Positions 9,965-23,997 are shown, counted from the first letter of the stretch. The stretch is 64,000 nt of DNA from Synchiropus splendidus (GCF_027744825.2 NW_026527084.1:62001-126000); one strand, 5' to 3'. Program-made: numbers and translations. The notes: generated by a model not told the origin, from the letters alone.

Positions 9965-12900
9965 ATCTAAACTGTCTGAAGTGTTTTTCCAAAGTTATTA
10001 ACACTTTTATGTTTGGCGTTCCGAAACCCACCTTATCTCAGGCTGAAAAGCGTTTTTGTGCATTGTGCCATAACTTTTCAGGGAAGCTTCAGAACATGAA
10101 ATTTTAACCTCCCACTATAGCAGAAAGGGTCTTTCTAGTAGTTGCACATCAAATCTAAACTGTCTGAAGTGTTTTTCCAAAGTTATCAACACTTTTATGT
10201 TTGGCGTTCCGAAACCCACCTTATCTCAGGCTGAAAAGCGTTTTTGTGCATTGTGCCATAACTTTTCAGGGAAGCTTCAGAACATGAAATTTTAACCTCC
10301 CACTATAGCAGAAAGGGTCTTTCTAGTAGTTGCACATCAAATCTAAACTGTCTGAAGTGTTTTTCCAAAGTTATTAACACTTTTATGTTTGGCGTTCCGA
10401 AACCCACCTTATCTCAGGCTGAAAAGCGTTTTTGTGCATTGTGCCATAACTTTTCAGGGAAGCTTCAGAACATGAAATTTTAACCTCCCACTATAGCAGA
10501 AAGGGTCTTTCTAGTAGTTGCACATCAAATCTAAGCTGTCTGAAGTGTTTTTCCAAAGTTATCAACACTTTTATGTTTTGCGTTCCGAAACCCACCTTAT
10601 CTCAGGCTGAAAAGCGTTTTTACGCATTGTGCCATAACTTTTCAGGGAAGCTTCAGAACATGAAATTTTAACCTCCCACTATAGCAGAAAGGGTCTTTCT
10701 AGTAGGTGCACATCAAATCTAAGCTGTCTGAAGTGTTTTTCGAAAGTTATCAACACTTTTATGTTTGGCGTTCCGAAACCCACCTTATCTCAGGCTGAAA
10801 AGCGTTTTTGTGCATTGTGCCATAACTTTTCAGGGAAGCTTCAGAACATGAAATTTTAACCTCCCACTATAGCAGAAAGGGTCTTTCTAGTAGTTGCACA
10901 TCAAATCTAAGCTGTCTGAAGTGTTTTTCCAAAGTTATCAACACTTTTATGTTTGGCGTTCCGAAACCCACCTTATCTCAGGCTGAAAAGCGTTTTTGTG
11001 CATTGTGCCATAACTTTTCAGGAAAGCTTCAGAACATGAAATTTTAACCTCCCACTATAGCAGAAAGGGTCTTTCTAGTAGTTGCACATCAAATCTAAAC
11101 TGTCTGAAGTGTTTTTCCAAAGTTATCAACACTTTTATGTTTGGCGTTCCGAAACCCACCTTATCTCAGGCTGAAAAGCGTTTTTGTGCATTGTGCCATA
11201 ACTTTTCAGGGAAGCTTCAGAACATGAAATTTTAACCTCCCACTATAGCAGAAAGGGTCTTTCTAGTAGTTGCACATCAAATCTAAACTGTCTGAAGTGT
11301 TTTTCCAAAGTTATCAACACTTTTATGTTTGGCGTTCCGAAACCCACCTTATCTCAGGCTGAAAAGCGTTTTTACGCATTGTGCCATAACTTTTCAGGGA
11401 AGCTTCAGAACATGAAATTTTAACCTCCCACTATAGCAGAAAGGGTCTTTCTAGTAGGTGCACATCAAATCTAAGCTCTCTGAAGTGTTTTTCGAAAGTT
11501 ATCAACACTTTTATGTTTGGCGTTCCGAAACCCACCTTATCTCAGGCTGAAAAGCGTTTTTGTGCATTGTGCCATAACTTTTCAGGAAAGCTTCAGAACA
11601 TGAAATTTTAACCTCCCACTATAGCAGAAAGGGTCTTTCTAGTAGTTGCACATCAAATCTAAACTGTCTGAAGTGTTTTTCCAAAGTTATCAACACTTTT
11701 ATGTTTGGCGTTCCGAAACCCACCTTATCTCAGGCTGAAAAGCGTTTTTGTGCATTGTGCCATAACTTTTCAGGAAAGCTTCAGAACATGAAATTTTAAC
11801 CTCCCACTATAGCAGAAAGGGTCTTTCTAGTAGTTGCACATCAAATCTAAACTGTCTGAAGTGTTTTTCCAAAGTTATTAACACTTTTATGTTTGGCGTT
11901 CCGAAACCCACCTTATCTCAGGCTGAAAAGCGTTTTTGTGCATTGTGCCATAACTTTTCAGGAAAGCTTCAGAACATGAAATTTTAACCTCCCACTATAG
12001 CAGAAAGGGTCTTTCTAGTAGGTGCACATCAAATCTAAGCTCTCTGAAGTGTTTTTCCAAAGTTATCAACACTTTTATGTTTGGCGTTCCGAAAGCCACC
12101 TTATCTCAGGCTGAAAAGCGTTTTTGTGCATTGTGCCATAACTTTTCAGGAAAGCTTCAGAACATGAAATTTTAACCTCCCACTATAGCAGAAAGGGTCT
12201 TTCTAGTAGTTGCACATCAAATCTAAACTGTCTGAAGTGTTTTTCCAAAGTTATTAACACTTTTATGTTTGGCGTTCCGAAACCCACCTTATCTCAGGCT
12301 GAAAAGCGTTTTTGTGCATTGTGCCATAACTTTTCAGGGAAGCTTCAGAACATGAAATTTTAACCTCCCACTATAGCAGAAAGGGTCTTTCTAGTAGTTG
12401 CACATCAAATCTAAACTGTCTGAAGTGTTTTTCCAAAGTTATCAACACTTTTATGTTTGGCGTTCCGAAACCCACCTTATCTCAGGCTGAAAAGCGTTTT
12501 TGTGCATTGTGCCATAACTTTTCAGGGAAGCTTCAGAACATGAAATTTTAACCTCCCACTATAGCAGAAAGGGTCTTTCTAGTAGTTGCACATCAAATCT
12601 AAGCTGTCTGAAGTGTTTTTCAAAAGTTATCAACACTTTTATGTTTGGCGTTCCGAAACCCACCTTATCTCAGGCTGAAAAGCGTTTTTGTGCATTGTGC
12701 CATAACTTTTCAGGAAAGCTTCAGAACATGAAATTTTAACCTCCCACTATAGCAGAAAGGGTCTTTCTAGTAGATGCACATCAAATCTAAACTGTCTGAA
12801 GTGTTTTTCCAAAGTTATCAACACTTTTATGTTTGGCGTTCCGAAACCCACCTTATCTCAGGCTGAAAAGCGTTTTTACGCATTGTGCCATAACTTTTCA

Positions 12901-13844
12901 GGGAAGCTTCAGAACATGAAATTTTAACCTCCCACTATAGCAGAAAGGGTCTTTCTAGTAGGTGCACATCAAATCTAAGCTCTCTGAAGTGTTTTTCGAA
13001 AGTTATCAACACTTTTATGTTTGGCGTTCCGAAACCCACCTTATCTCAGGCTGAAAAGCGTTTTTACGCATTGTGCCATAACTTTTCAGGGAAGCTTCAG
13101 AACATGAAATTTTAACCTCCCACTATAGCAGAAAGGGTCTTTCTAGTAGGTGCACATCAAATCTAAACTGTCTGAAGTGTTTTTCCAAAGTTATCAACAC
13201 TTTTATGTTTGGCGTTCCGAAACCCACCTTATCTCAGGCTGAAAAGCGTTTTTGTGCATTGTGCCATAACTTTTCAGGGAAGCTTCAGAACATGAAATTT
13301 TAACCTCCCACTATAGCAGAAAGGGTCTTTCTAGTAGTTGCACATCAAATCTAAACTGTCTGAAGTGTTTTTCCAAAGTTATCAACACTTTTATGTTTGG
13401 CGTTCCGAAACCCACCTTATCTCAGGCTATAAAGCGTTTTTGTGCATTGTGCCATAACTTTTCAGGGAAGCTTCAGAACATGAAATTTTAACCTCCCACT
13501 ATAGCAGAAAGGGTCTTTCTAGTAGTTGCACATCAAATCTAAGCTGTCTGAAGTGTTTTTCAAAAGTTATCAACACTTTTATGTTTGGCGTTCCGAAACC
13601 CACCTTATCTCAGGCTGAAAAGCGTTTTTGTGCATTGTGCCATAACTTTTCAGGAAAGCTTCAGAACATGAAATTTTAACCTCCCACTATAGCAGAAAGG
13701 GTCTTTCTAGTAGATGCACATCAAATCTAAACAGTCTGAAGTGTTTTTCCAAAGTTATCAACACTTTTATGTTTGGCGTTCCGAAACCCACCTTATCTCA
13801 GGCTGAAAAGCGTTTTTACGCATTGTGCCATAACTTTTCAGGGA

Positions 13845-14664
13845 AGCTTCAGAACATGAAATTTTAACCTCCCACTATAGCAGAAAGGGTCTTTCTAGTA
13901 GTTGCACATCAAATCTAAACTGTCTGAAGTGTTTTTCCAAAGTTATCAACACTTTTATGTTTGGCGTTCCGAAACCCACCTTATCTCAGGCTGAAAAGCG
14001 TTTTTACGCATTGTGCCATAACTTTTCAGGGAAGCTTCAGAACATGAAATTTTAACCTCCCACTATAGCAGAAAGGGTCTTTCTAGTAGGTGCACATCAA
14101 ATCTAAGCTCTCTGAAGTGTTTTTCGAAAGTTATCAACACTTTTATGTTTGGCGTTCCGAAACCCACCTTATCTCAGGCTGAAAAGCGTTTTTGTGCATT
14201 GTGCCATAACTTTTCAGGAAAGCTTCAGAACATGAAATTTTAACCTCCCACTATAGCAGAAAGGGTCTTTCTAGTAGTTGCACATCAAATCTAAACTGTC
14301 TGAAGTGTTTTTCCAAAGTTATTAACACTTTTATGTTTGGCGTTCCGAAACCCACCTTATCTCAGGCTGAAAAGCGTTTTTGTGCATTGTGCCATAACTT
14401 TTCAGGAAAGCTTCAGAACATGAAATTTTAACCTCCCACTATAGCAGAAAGGGTCTTTCTGGTAGTTGCACATCAAATCTAAACTGTCTGAAGTGTTTTT
14501 CCAAAGTTAAAACACCCACCTTATCTCAGGCTGAAAATGCAGAAAGGGTCTTTCTAGTAGGTGCACATCAAATCTAAGCTCTCTGAAGTGTTTTTCCAAA
14601 GTTATCAACACTTTTATGTTTGGCGTTCCGAAACCCACCTTATCTCAGGCTGAAAAGCGTTTTT
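13845..14664. repeat. Segment carrying the 95-bp deleted monomer, left copy
   Basis: About 820 bp matches 18263-19082 at a constant offset of 4418 bp. It covers the end of one monomer, then c, f, an att/gga monomer ending tggtag, the 95-bp deleted monomer and the start of a gctc/cca monomer. I saw one mismatch: t at 14311 against a at 18729. The offset is not a multiple of 188 because it spans one 95-bp monomer and one 187-bp monomer. Edges are estimated from the nearest differing class sites. Confidence 0.75.
14477..14571. repeat. Internally deleted monomer, 95 bp
   Basis: The unit begins normally (atctaaactg) and ends normally (gtaggtgcacatcaa), but has lost 93 bp in two separate gaps. Net about 24 bp is gone between gttaaaaca and cccacc. 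Net about 69 bp is gone between ctgaaaa and gcagaaag, including the HindIII palindrome. It shifts the register of everything to its right by 93 bp. An identical deletion structure occurs at 18895-18989. Confidence 0.93.
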
Positions 14665-15323
14665 GTGCATTGTGCCATAACTTTTCAGGGAAGCTTCAGA
14701 ACATGAAATTTTAACCTCCCACTATAGCAGAAAGGGTCTTTCTAGTAGGTGCACATCAAATCTAAGCTGTCTGAAGTGTTTTTCGAAAGTTATCAACACT
14801 TTTATGTTTGGCGTTCCGAAACCCACCTTATCTCAGGCTGAAAAGCGTTTTTGTGCATTGTGCCATAACTTTTCAGGGAAGCTTCAGAACATGAAATTTC
14901 AACCTCCCACTATAGCAGAAAGGGTCTTTCTAGTAGTTGCACATCAAATCTAAGCTGTCTGAAGTGTTTTTCAAAAGTTATCAACACTTTTATGTTTGGC
15001 GTTCCGAAACCCACCTTATCTCAGGCTGAAAAGCGTTTTTGTGCATTGTGCCATAACTTTTCAGGAAAGCTTCAGAACATGAAATTTTAACCTCCCACTA
15101 TAGCAGAAAGGGTCTTTCTAGTAGTTGCACATCAAATCTAAGCTGTCTGAAGTGTTTTTCAAAAGTTATCAACACTTTTATGTTTGGCGTTCCGAAACCC
15201 ACCTTATCTCAGGCTGAAAAGCGTTTTTGTGCATTGTGCCATAACTTTTCAGGGAAGCTTCAGAACATGAAATTTTAACCTCCCACTATAGCAGAAAGGG
15301 TCTTTATAGTAGTTGCACATCAA

Positions 15324-15510
15324 ATCTAAACTGTCTGAAGTGTTTTCCAAAGTTATTAACACTTTTATGTTTGGCGTTCCGAAACCCACCTTATCTCAGG
15401 CTGAAAAGCGTTTTTGTGCATTGTGCCATAACTTTTCAGGGAAGCTTCAGAACATGAAATTTTAACCTCCCACTATAGCAGAAAGGGTCTTTCTAGTAGT
15501 TGCACATCAA
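15324..15510. repeat. 187-bp monomer with T-tract deletion
   Basis: This class a monomer has four T residues instead of five in the gtgttttcc tract near 15342. It also follows a monomer with a private ttatagtag variant (near 15305). It is one of only three single-base length variants in the window. Confidence 0.9.
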
Positions 15511-16544
15511 ATCTAAACTGTCTGAAGTGTTTTTCCAAAGTTATTAACACTTTTATGTTTGGCGTTCCGAAACCCACCTTATCTCAGGCTGAAAAGCGTT
15601 TTTGTGCATTGTGCCATAACTTTTCAGGGAAGCTTCAGAACATGAAATTTTAACCTCCCACTATAGCAGAAAGGGTCTTTCTAGTAGGTGCACATCAAAT
15701 CTAAGCTCTCTGAAGTGTTTTTCCAAAGTTATCAACACTTTTATGTTTGGCGTTCCGAAACCCACCTTATCTCAGGCTGAAAAGCGTTTTTGTGCATTGT
15801 GCCATAACTTTTCAGGGAAGCTTCAGAACATGAAATTTTAACCTCCCACTATAGCAGAAAGGGTCTTTCTAGTAGTTGCACATCAAATCTAAACTGTCTG
15901 AAGTGTTTTTCCAAAGTTATCAACACTTTTATGTTTGGCGTTCCGAAACCCACCTTATCTCAGGCTGAAAAGCGTTTTTGTGCATTGTGCCATAACTTTT
16001 CAGGGAAGCTTCAGAACATGAAATTTTAACCTCCCACTATAGCAGAAAGGGTCTTTCTAGTAGTTGCACATCAAATCTAAGCTGTCTGAAGTGTTTTTCA
16101 AAAGTTATCAACACTTTTATGTTTGGCGTTCCGAAACCCACCTTATCTCAGGCTGAAAAGCGTTTTTGTGCATTGTGCCATAACTTTTCAGGAAAGCTTC
16201 AGAACATGAAATTTTAACCTCCCACTATAGCAGAAAGGGTCTTTCTAGTAGATGCACATCAAATCTAAACTGTCTGAAGTGTTTTTCGAAAGTTATCAAC
16301 ACTTTTATGTTTGGCGTTCCGAAACCCACCTTATCTCAGGCTGAAAAGCGTTTTTACGCATTGTGCCATAACTTTTCAGGGAAGCTTCAGAACATGAAAT
16401 TTTAACCTCCCACTATAGCAGAAAGGGTCTTTCTAGTAGTTGCACATCAAATCTAAACTGTCTGAAGTGTTTTTCCAAAGTTATCAACACTTTTATGTTT
16501 GGCGTTCCGAAACCCACCTTATCTCAGGCTGAAAAGCGTTTTTG

Positions 16545-17296
16545 TGCATTGTGCCATAACTTTTCAGGGAAGCTTCAGAACATGAAATTTTAACCTCCCA
16601 CTATAGCAGAAAGTGTCTTTCTAGTAGTTGCACATCAAATCTAAGCTGTCTGAAGTGTTTTTCAAAAGTTATCAACACTTTTATGTTTGGCGTTCCGAAA
16701 CCCACCTTATCTCAGGCTGAAAAGCGTTTTTGTGCATTGTGCCATAACTTTTCAGGAAAGCTTCAGAACATGAAATTTTAACCTCCCACTATAGCAGAAA
16801 GGGTCTTTCTAGTAGTTGCACATCAAATCTAAGCTGTCTGAAGTGTTTTTCCAAAGTTATCAACACTTTTATGTTTGGCGTTCCGAAACCCACCTTATCT
16901 CAGGCTGAAAAGCGTTTTTACGCATTGTGCCATAACTTTTCAGGGAAGCTTCAGAACATGAAATTTTAACCTCCCACTATAGCAGAAAGTGTCTTTCTAG
17001 TAGTTGCACATCAAATCTAAGCTGTCTGAAGTGTTTTTCAAAAGTTATCAACACTTTTATGTTTGGCGTTCCGAAACCCACCTTATCTCAGGCTGAAAAG
17101 CGTTTTTGTGCATTGTGCCATAACTTTTCAGGAAAGCTTCAGAACATGAAATTTTAACCTCCCACTATAGCAGAAAGGGTCTTTCTAGTAGTTGCACATC
17201 AAATCTAAGCTGTCTGAAGTGTTTTTCCAAAGTTATCAACACTTTTATGTTTGGCGTTCCGAAACCCACCTTATCTCAGGCTGAAAAGCGTTTTTA
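16545..17296. repeat. Two-monomer (376-bp) tandem duplication
   Basis: The rare variant aagtgtctt, in place of agggtctt, occurs at 16611 and again at 16987, exactly 376 bp apart. Each is followed by an identical class e monomer and preceded by a ggg monomer. The duplication edges fall near the gtg/acg sites. This is the smallest recent amplification I can see apart from the c-f dimers. Confidence 0.75.
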
Positions 17297-18262
17297 CGCA
17301 TTGTGCCATAACTTTTCAGGGAAGCTTCAGAACATGAAATTTTAACCTCCCACTATAGCAGAAAGGGTCTTTCTAGTAGGTGCACATCAAATCTAAGCTC
17401 TCTGAAGTGTTTTTCCAAAGTTATCAACACTTTTATGTTTGGCGTTCCGAAACCCACCTTATCTCAGGCTGAAAAGCGTTTTTGTGCATTGTGCCATAAC
17501 TTTTCAAGGAAGCTTCAGAACATGAAATTTTAACCTCCCACTATAGCAGAAAGGGTCTTTCTAGTAGTTGCACATCAAATCTAAACTGTCTGAAGTGTTT
17601 TTCCAAAGTTATCAACACTTTTATGTTTGGCGTTCCGAAACCCACCTTATCTCAGGCTGAAAAGCGTTTTTGTGCATTGTGCCATAACTTTTCAGGGAAG
17701 CTTCAGAACATGAAATTTTAACCTCCCACTATAGCAGAAAGGGTCTTTCTAGTAGTTGCACATCAAATCTAAGCTGTCTGAAGTGTTTTTCAAAAGTTAT
17801 CAACACTTTCATGTTTGGCGTTCCGAAACCCACCTTATCTCAGGCTGAAAAGCGTTTTTGTGCATTGTGCCATAACTTTTCAGGAAAGCTTCAGAACATG
17901 AAATTTTAACCTCCCACTATAGCAGAAAGGGTCTTTCTAGTAGATGCACATCAAATCTAAACTGTCTGAAGTGTTTTTCCAAAGTTATCAACACTTTTAT
18001 GTTTGGCGTTCCGAAACCCACCTTATCTCAGGCTGAAAAGTGTTTTTACGCATTGTGCCATAACTTTTCAGGGAAGCTTCAGAACATGAAATTTTAACCT
18101 CCCACTATAGCAGAAAGGGTCTTTCTAGTAGGTGCACATCAAATCTAAGCTCTCTGAAGTGTTTTTCGAAAGTTATCAACACTTTTATGTTTGGCGTTCC
18201 GAAACCCACCTTATCTCAGGCTGAAAAGCGTTTTTGTGCATTGTGCCATAACTTTTCAGGAA

Positions 18263-19082
18263 AGCTTCAGAACATGAAATTTTAACCTCCCACTATAGCA
18301 GAAAGGGTCTTTCTAGTAGTTGCACATCAAATCTAAACTGTCTGAAGTGTTTTTCCAAAGTTATCAACACTTTTATGTTTGGCGTTCCGAAACCCACCTT
18401 ATCTCAGGCTGAAAAGCGTTTTTACGCATTGTGCCATAACTTTTCAGGGAAGCTTCAGAACATGAAATTTTAACCTCCCACTATAGCAGAAAGGGTCTTT
18501 CTAGTAGGTGCACATCAAATCTAAGCTCTCTGAAGTGTTTTTCGAAAGTTATCAACACTTTTATGTTTGGCGTTCCGAAACCCACCTTATCTCAGGCTGA
18601 AAAGCGTTTTTGTGCATTGTGCCATAACTTTTCAGGAAAGCTTCAGAACATGAAATTTTAACCTCCCACTATAGCAGAAAGGGTCTTTCTAGTAGTTGCA
18701 CATCAAATCTAAACTGTCTGAAGTGTTTATCCAAAGTTATTAACACTTTTATGTTTGGCGTTCCGAAACCCACCTTATCTCAGGCTGAAAAGCGTTTTTG
18801 TGCATTGTGCCATAACTTTTCAGGAAAGCTTCAGAACATGAAATTTTAACCTCCCACTATAGCAGAAAGGGTCTTTCTGGTAGTTGCACATCAAATCTAA
18901 ACTGTCTGAAGTGTTTTTCCAAAGTTAAAACACCCACCTTATCTCAGGCTGAAAATGCAGAAAGGGTCTTTCTAGTAGGTGCACATCAAATCTAAGCTCT
19001 CTGAAGTGTTTTTCCAAAGTTATCAACACTTTTATGTTTGGCGTTCCGAAACCCACCTTATCTCAGGCTGAAAAGCGTTTTT
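18263..19082. repeat. Segment carrying the 95-bp deleted monomer, right copy
   Basis: This is the partner of 13845-14664, offset 4418 bp. It has the private change gtttatcca at 18729. Beyond 19082 the two copies diverge at the gtg/acg site and then in class order, so only a short patch was shared. Confidence 0.75.
18895..18989. repeat. Internally deleted monomer, 95 bp (second copy)
   Basis: It has the same two internal gaps and the same junction bases (gttaaaaca|cccacc and ctgaaaa-t-gcagaaag) as the unit at 14477. Two independent origins are unlikely, so it most probably spread by the duplication of its flanking segment. Confidence 0.93.
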
Positions 19083-20117
19083 ACGCATTGTGCCATAACT
19101 TTTCAGGGAAGCTTCAGAACATGAAATTTTAACCTCCCACTATAGCAGAAAGGGTCTTTCTAGTAGGTGCACATCAAATCTAAGCTCTCTGAAGTGTTTT
19201 TCGAAAGTTATCAACACTTTTATGTTTGGCGTTCCGAAACCCACCTTATCTCAGGCTGAAAAGCGTTTTTACGCATTGTGCCATAACTTTTCAGGGAAGC
19301 TTCAGAACATGAAATTTTAACCTCCCACTATAGCAGAAAGGGTCTTTCTAGTAGGTGCACATCAAATCTAAACTGTCTGAAGTGTTTTTCGAAAGTTATC
19401 AACACTTTTATGTTTGGCGTTCCGAAACCCACCTTATCTCAGGCTGAAAAGCGTTTTTGTGCATTGTGCCATAACTTTTCAGGAAAGCTTCAGAACATGA
19501 AATTTTAACCTCCCACTATAGCAGAAAGGGTCTTTCTGGTAGTTGCACATCAAATCTAAACTGTCTGAAGTGTTTTTCCAAAGTTATCAACACTTTTATG
19601 TTTGGCGTTCCGAAACCCACCTTATCTCAGGCTGAAAAGCGTTTTTACGCATTGTGCCATAACTTTTCAGGGAAGCTACAGAACATGAAATTTTAACCTC
19701 CCACTATAGCAGAAAGGGTCTTTCTAGTAGGTGCACATCAAATCTAAGCTCTCTGAAGTGTTTTTCCAAAGTTATCAACGCTTTTATGTTTGGCGTTCCG
19801 AAACCCACCTTATCTCAGGCTGAAAAGCGTTTTTGTGCATTGTGCCATAACTTTTCAGGAAAGCTTCAGAACATGAAATTTTAACCTCCCACTATAGCAG
19901 AAAGGGTCTTTCTAGTAGTTGCACATCAAATCTAAACTGTCTGAAGTGTTTTTCCAAAGTTATTAACACTTTTATGTTTGGCGTTCCGAAACCCACCTTA
20001 TCTCAGGCTGAAAAGCGTTTTTGTGCATTGTGCCATAACTTTTCAGGGAAGCTTCAGAACATGAAATTTTAACCTCCCACTATAGCAGAAAGGGTCTTTC
20101 TAGTAGTTGCACATCAA

Positions 20118-22373
20118 ATCTAAACTGTCTGAAGTGTTTTTCCAAAGTTATTAACACTTTTATGTTTGGCGTTCCGAAACCCACCTTATCTCAGGCTGAA
20201 AAGCGTTTTTGTGCATTGTGCCATAACTTTTCAGGGAAGCTTCAGAACATGAAATTTTAACCTCCCACTATAGCAGAAAGGGTCTTTCTAGTAGTTGCAC
20301 ATCAAATCTAAACTGTCTGAAGTGTTTTTCCAAAGTTATCAACACTTTTATGTTTGGCGTTCCGAAACCCACCTTATCTCAGGCTGAAAAGCGTTTTTAC
20401 GCATTGTGCCATAACTTTTCAGGGAAGCTTCAGAACATGAAATTTTAACCTCCCACTATAGCAGAAAGGGTCTTTCTATTAGGTGCACATCAAATCTAAG
20501 CTGTCTGAAGTGTTTTTCGAAAGTTATCAACACTTTTATGTTTGGCGTTCCGAAACCCACCTTATCTCAGGCTGAAAAGCGTTTTTGTGCATTGTGCCAT
20601 AACTTTTTAGGGAAGCTTCAGAACATGAAATTTTAACCTCCCACTATAGCAGAAAGGGTCTTTCTAGTAGTTGCACATCAAATCTAAGCTGTCTGAAGTG
20701 TTTTTCAAAAGTTATCAACACTTTTATGTTTGGCGTTCCGAAACCCACCTTATCTCAGGCTGAAAAGCGTTTTTGTGCATTGTGCCATAACTTTTCAGGA
20801 AAGCTTCAGAACATGAAATTTTAAACTCCCACTATAGCAGAAAGGGTCTTTCTAGTAGTTGCACATCAAATCTAAACTGTCTGAAGTGTTTTTCCAAAGT
20901 TATCAACACTTTTATGTTTGGCGTTCCGAAACCCACCTTATCTCAGGCTGAAAAGCGTTTTTACGCATTGTGCCATAACTTTTCAGGGAAGCTTCAGAAC
21001 ATGAAATTTTAACCTCCCACTATAGCAGAAAGGGTCTTTCTAGTAGGTGCACATCAAATCTAAGCTCTCTGAAGTGTTTTTCGAAAGTTATCAACACTTT
21101 TATGTTTGGCGTTCCGAAACCCACCTTATCTCAGGCTGAAAAGCGTTTTTGTGCATTGTGCCATAACTTTTCAGGAAAGCTTCAGAACATGAAATTTTAA
21201 CCTCCCACTATAGCAGAAAGGGTCTTTCTAGTAGTTGCACATCAAATCTAAACTGTCTGAAGTGTTTTTCCAAAGTTATTAACACTTTTATGTTTGGCGT
21301 TCCGAAACCCACCTTATCTCAGGCTGAAAAGCGTTTTTGTGCATTGTGCCATAACTTTTCAGGGAAGCTTCAGAACATGAAATTTTAACCTCCCACTATA
21401 GCAGAAAGGGTCTTTCTAGTAGTTGCACATCAAATCTAAACTGTCTGAAGTGTTTTTCCAAAGTTATCAACACTTTTATGTTTGGCGTTCCGAAACCCAC
21501 CTTATCTCAGGCTGAAAAGCGTTTTTACGCATTGTGCCATAACTTTTCAGGGAAGCTTCAGAACATGAAATTTTAACCTCCCACTATAGCAGAAAGGGTC
21601 TTTCTAGTAGGTGCACATCAAATCTAAGCTGTCTGAAGTGTTTTTCGAAAGTTATCAACACTTTTATGTTTGGCGTTCCGAAGCCCACCTTATCTCAGGC
21701 TGAAAAGCGTTTTTGTGCATTGTGCCATAACTTTTTAGGGAAGCTTCAGAACATGAAATTTTAACCTCCCACTATAGCAGAAAGGGTCTTTCTAGTAGTT
21801 GCACATCAAATCTAAGCTGTCTGAAGTGTTTTTCAAAAGTTATCAACACTTTTATGTTTGGCGTTCCGAAACCCACCTTATCTCAGGCTGAAAAGCGTTT
21901 TTGTGCATTGTGCCATAACTTTTCAGGAAAGCTTCAGAACATGAAATTTTAACCTCCCACTATAGCAGAAAGGGTCTTTCTAGTAGTTGCACATCAAATC
22001 TAAACTGTCTGAAGTGTTTTTCCAAAGTTATCAACACTTTTATGTTTGGCGTTCCGAAACCCACCTTATCTCAGGCTGAAAAGCGTTTTTACGCATTGTG
22101 CCATAACTTTTCAGGGAAGCTTCAGAACATGAAATTTTAACCTCCCACTATAGCAGAAAGGGTCTTTCTAGTAGTTGCACATCAAATCTAAGCTGTCTGA
22201 AGTGTTTTTCAAAAGTTATCAACACTTTTATGTTTGGCGTTCCGAAACCCACCTTATCTCAGGCTGAAAAGCGTTTTTGTGCATTGTGCCATAACTTTTC
22301 AGGAAAGCTTCAGAACATGAAATTTTAACCTCCCACTATAGCAGAAAGGGTCTTTCTAGTAGTTGCACATCAA
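20118..22373. repeat. Six-monomer (1128-bp) tandem duplication
   Basis: The order a-c-d-e-c-f occurs at 20118-21245, and a similar run begins at 21246. The private variant aactttttag (normally aacttttcag) lies at 20601 and 21729, exactly 1128 bp apart. The second copy diverges at its end: it has an extra e-c pair (from 22186) before f. Each copy also has its own later changes: tctattagg near 20475 and taaactcc near 20823 in the first, gaagccc near 21680 in the second. Confidence 0.8.
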
Positions 22374-22869
22374 ATCTAAACTGTCTGAAGTGTTTTTCCA
22401 AAGTTATCAACACTTTTATGTTTGGCGTTCCGAAACCCACCTTATCTCAGGCTGAAAAGCGTTTTTACGCATTGTGCCATAACTTTTCAGGGAAGCTTCA
22501 GAACATGAAATTTTAACCTCCCACTATAGCAGAAAGGGTCTTTCTAGTAGGTGCACATCAAATCTAAGCTCTCTGAAGTGTTTTTCGAAAGTTATCAACA
22601 CTTTTATGTTTGGCGTTCCGAAACCCACCTTATCTCAGGCTGAAAAGCGTTTTTGTGCATTGTGCCATAACTTTTCAGGAAAGCTTCAGAACATGAAATT
22701 TTAACCTCCCACTATAGCAGAAAGGGTCTTTCTAGTAGTTGCACATCAAATCTAAACTGTCTGAAGTGTTTTTCCAAAGTTATTAACACTTTTATGTTTG
22801 GCGTTCCGAAACCCACCTTATCTCAGGCTGAAAAGCGTTTTTGTGCATTGTGCCATAACTTTTCAGAGA

Positions 22870-23997
22870 AGCTTCAGAACATGAAATTTTAACCTCCCAC
22901 TATAGCATAAAGGGTCTTTCTAGTAGTTGCACATCAAATCTAAACTGTCTGAAGTGTTTTTCCAAAGTTATCAACACTTTTATGTTTGGCGTTCCGAAAC
23001 CCACCTTATCTCAGGCTGAAAAGCGTTTTTGTGCATTGTGCCATAACTTTTCAGGGAAGCTTCAGAACATGAAATTTTAACCTCCCACTATAGCAGAAAG
23101 GGTCTTTCTAGTAGTTGCACATCAAATCTAAGCTGTCTGAAGTGTTTTTCGAAAGTTATCAACACTTTTATGTTTGGCGTTCCGAAACCCACCTTATCTC
23201 AGGCTGAAAAGCGTTTTTGTGCATTGTGCCATAACTTTTCAGGAAAGCTTCAGAACATGAAATTTTAACCTCCCACTATAGCAGAAAGGGTCTTTCTGGT
23301 AGTTGCACATCAAATCTAAACTGTCTGAAGTGTTTTTCCAAAGTTATCAACACTTTTATGTTTGGCGTTCCGAAACCCACCTTATCTCAGGCTGAAAAGC
23401 GTTTTTACGCATTGTGCCATAACTTTTCAGGGAAGCTTCAGAACATGAAATTTTAACCTCCCACTATAGCATAAAGGGTCTTTCTAGTAGTTGCACATCA
23501 AATCTAAACTGTCTGAAGTGTTTTTCCAAAGTTATCAACACTTTTATGTTTGGCGTTCCGAAACCCACCTTATCTCAGGCTGAAAAGCGTTTTTGTGCAT
23601 TGTGCCATAACTTTTCAGGGAAGCTTCAGAACATGAAATTTTAACCTCCCACTATAGCAGAAAGGGTCTTTCTAGTAGTTGCACATCAAATCTAAGCTGT
23701 CTGAAGTGTTTTTCGAAAGTTATCAACACTTTTATGTTTGGCGTTCCGAAACCCACCTTATCTCAGGCTGAAAAGCGTTTTTGTGCATTGTGCCATAACT
23801 TTTCAGGAAAGCTTCAGAACATGAAATTTTAACCTCCCACTATAGCAGAAAGGGTCTTTCTGGTAGTTGCACATCAAATCTAAACTGTCTGAAGTGTTTT
23901 TCCAAAGTTATCAACACTTTTATGTTTGGCGTTCCGAAACCCACCTTATCTCAGGCTGAAAAGCGTTTTTACGCATTGTGCCATAACTTTTCAGGGA
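22870..23997. repeat. Three-monomer (564-bp) tandem duplication nested in the 6391-bp unit
   Basis: The rare variant gcataaagg (normally gcagaaagg) recurs at 22905 and 23469, exactly 564 bp apart. The repeated order is b, then a gctg/cga/gga monomer ending tggtag, then an acg monomer. The same doublet is present in the right copy of the large duplication (gcataa near 29296 and 29860). The 564-bp event therefore came first. Confidence 0.85.

Noticed and set aside
14477..14571. Mobile-element insertion or excision scar at the 95-bp monomer
   Set aside because: No foreign bases beyond one or two at the junctions, no target-site duplication and no terminal repeats; it is a double deletion.
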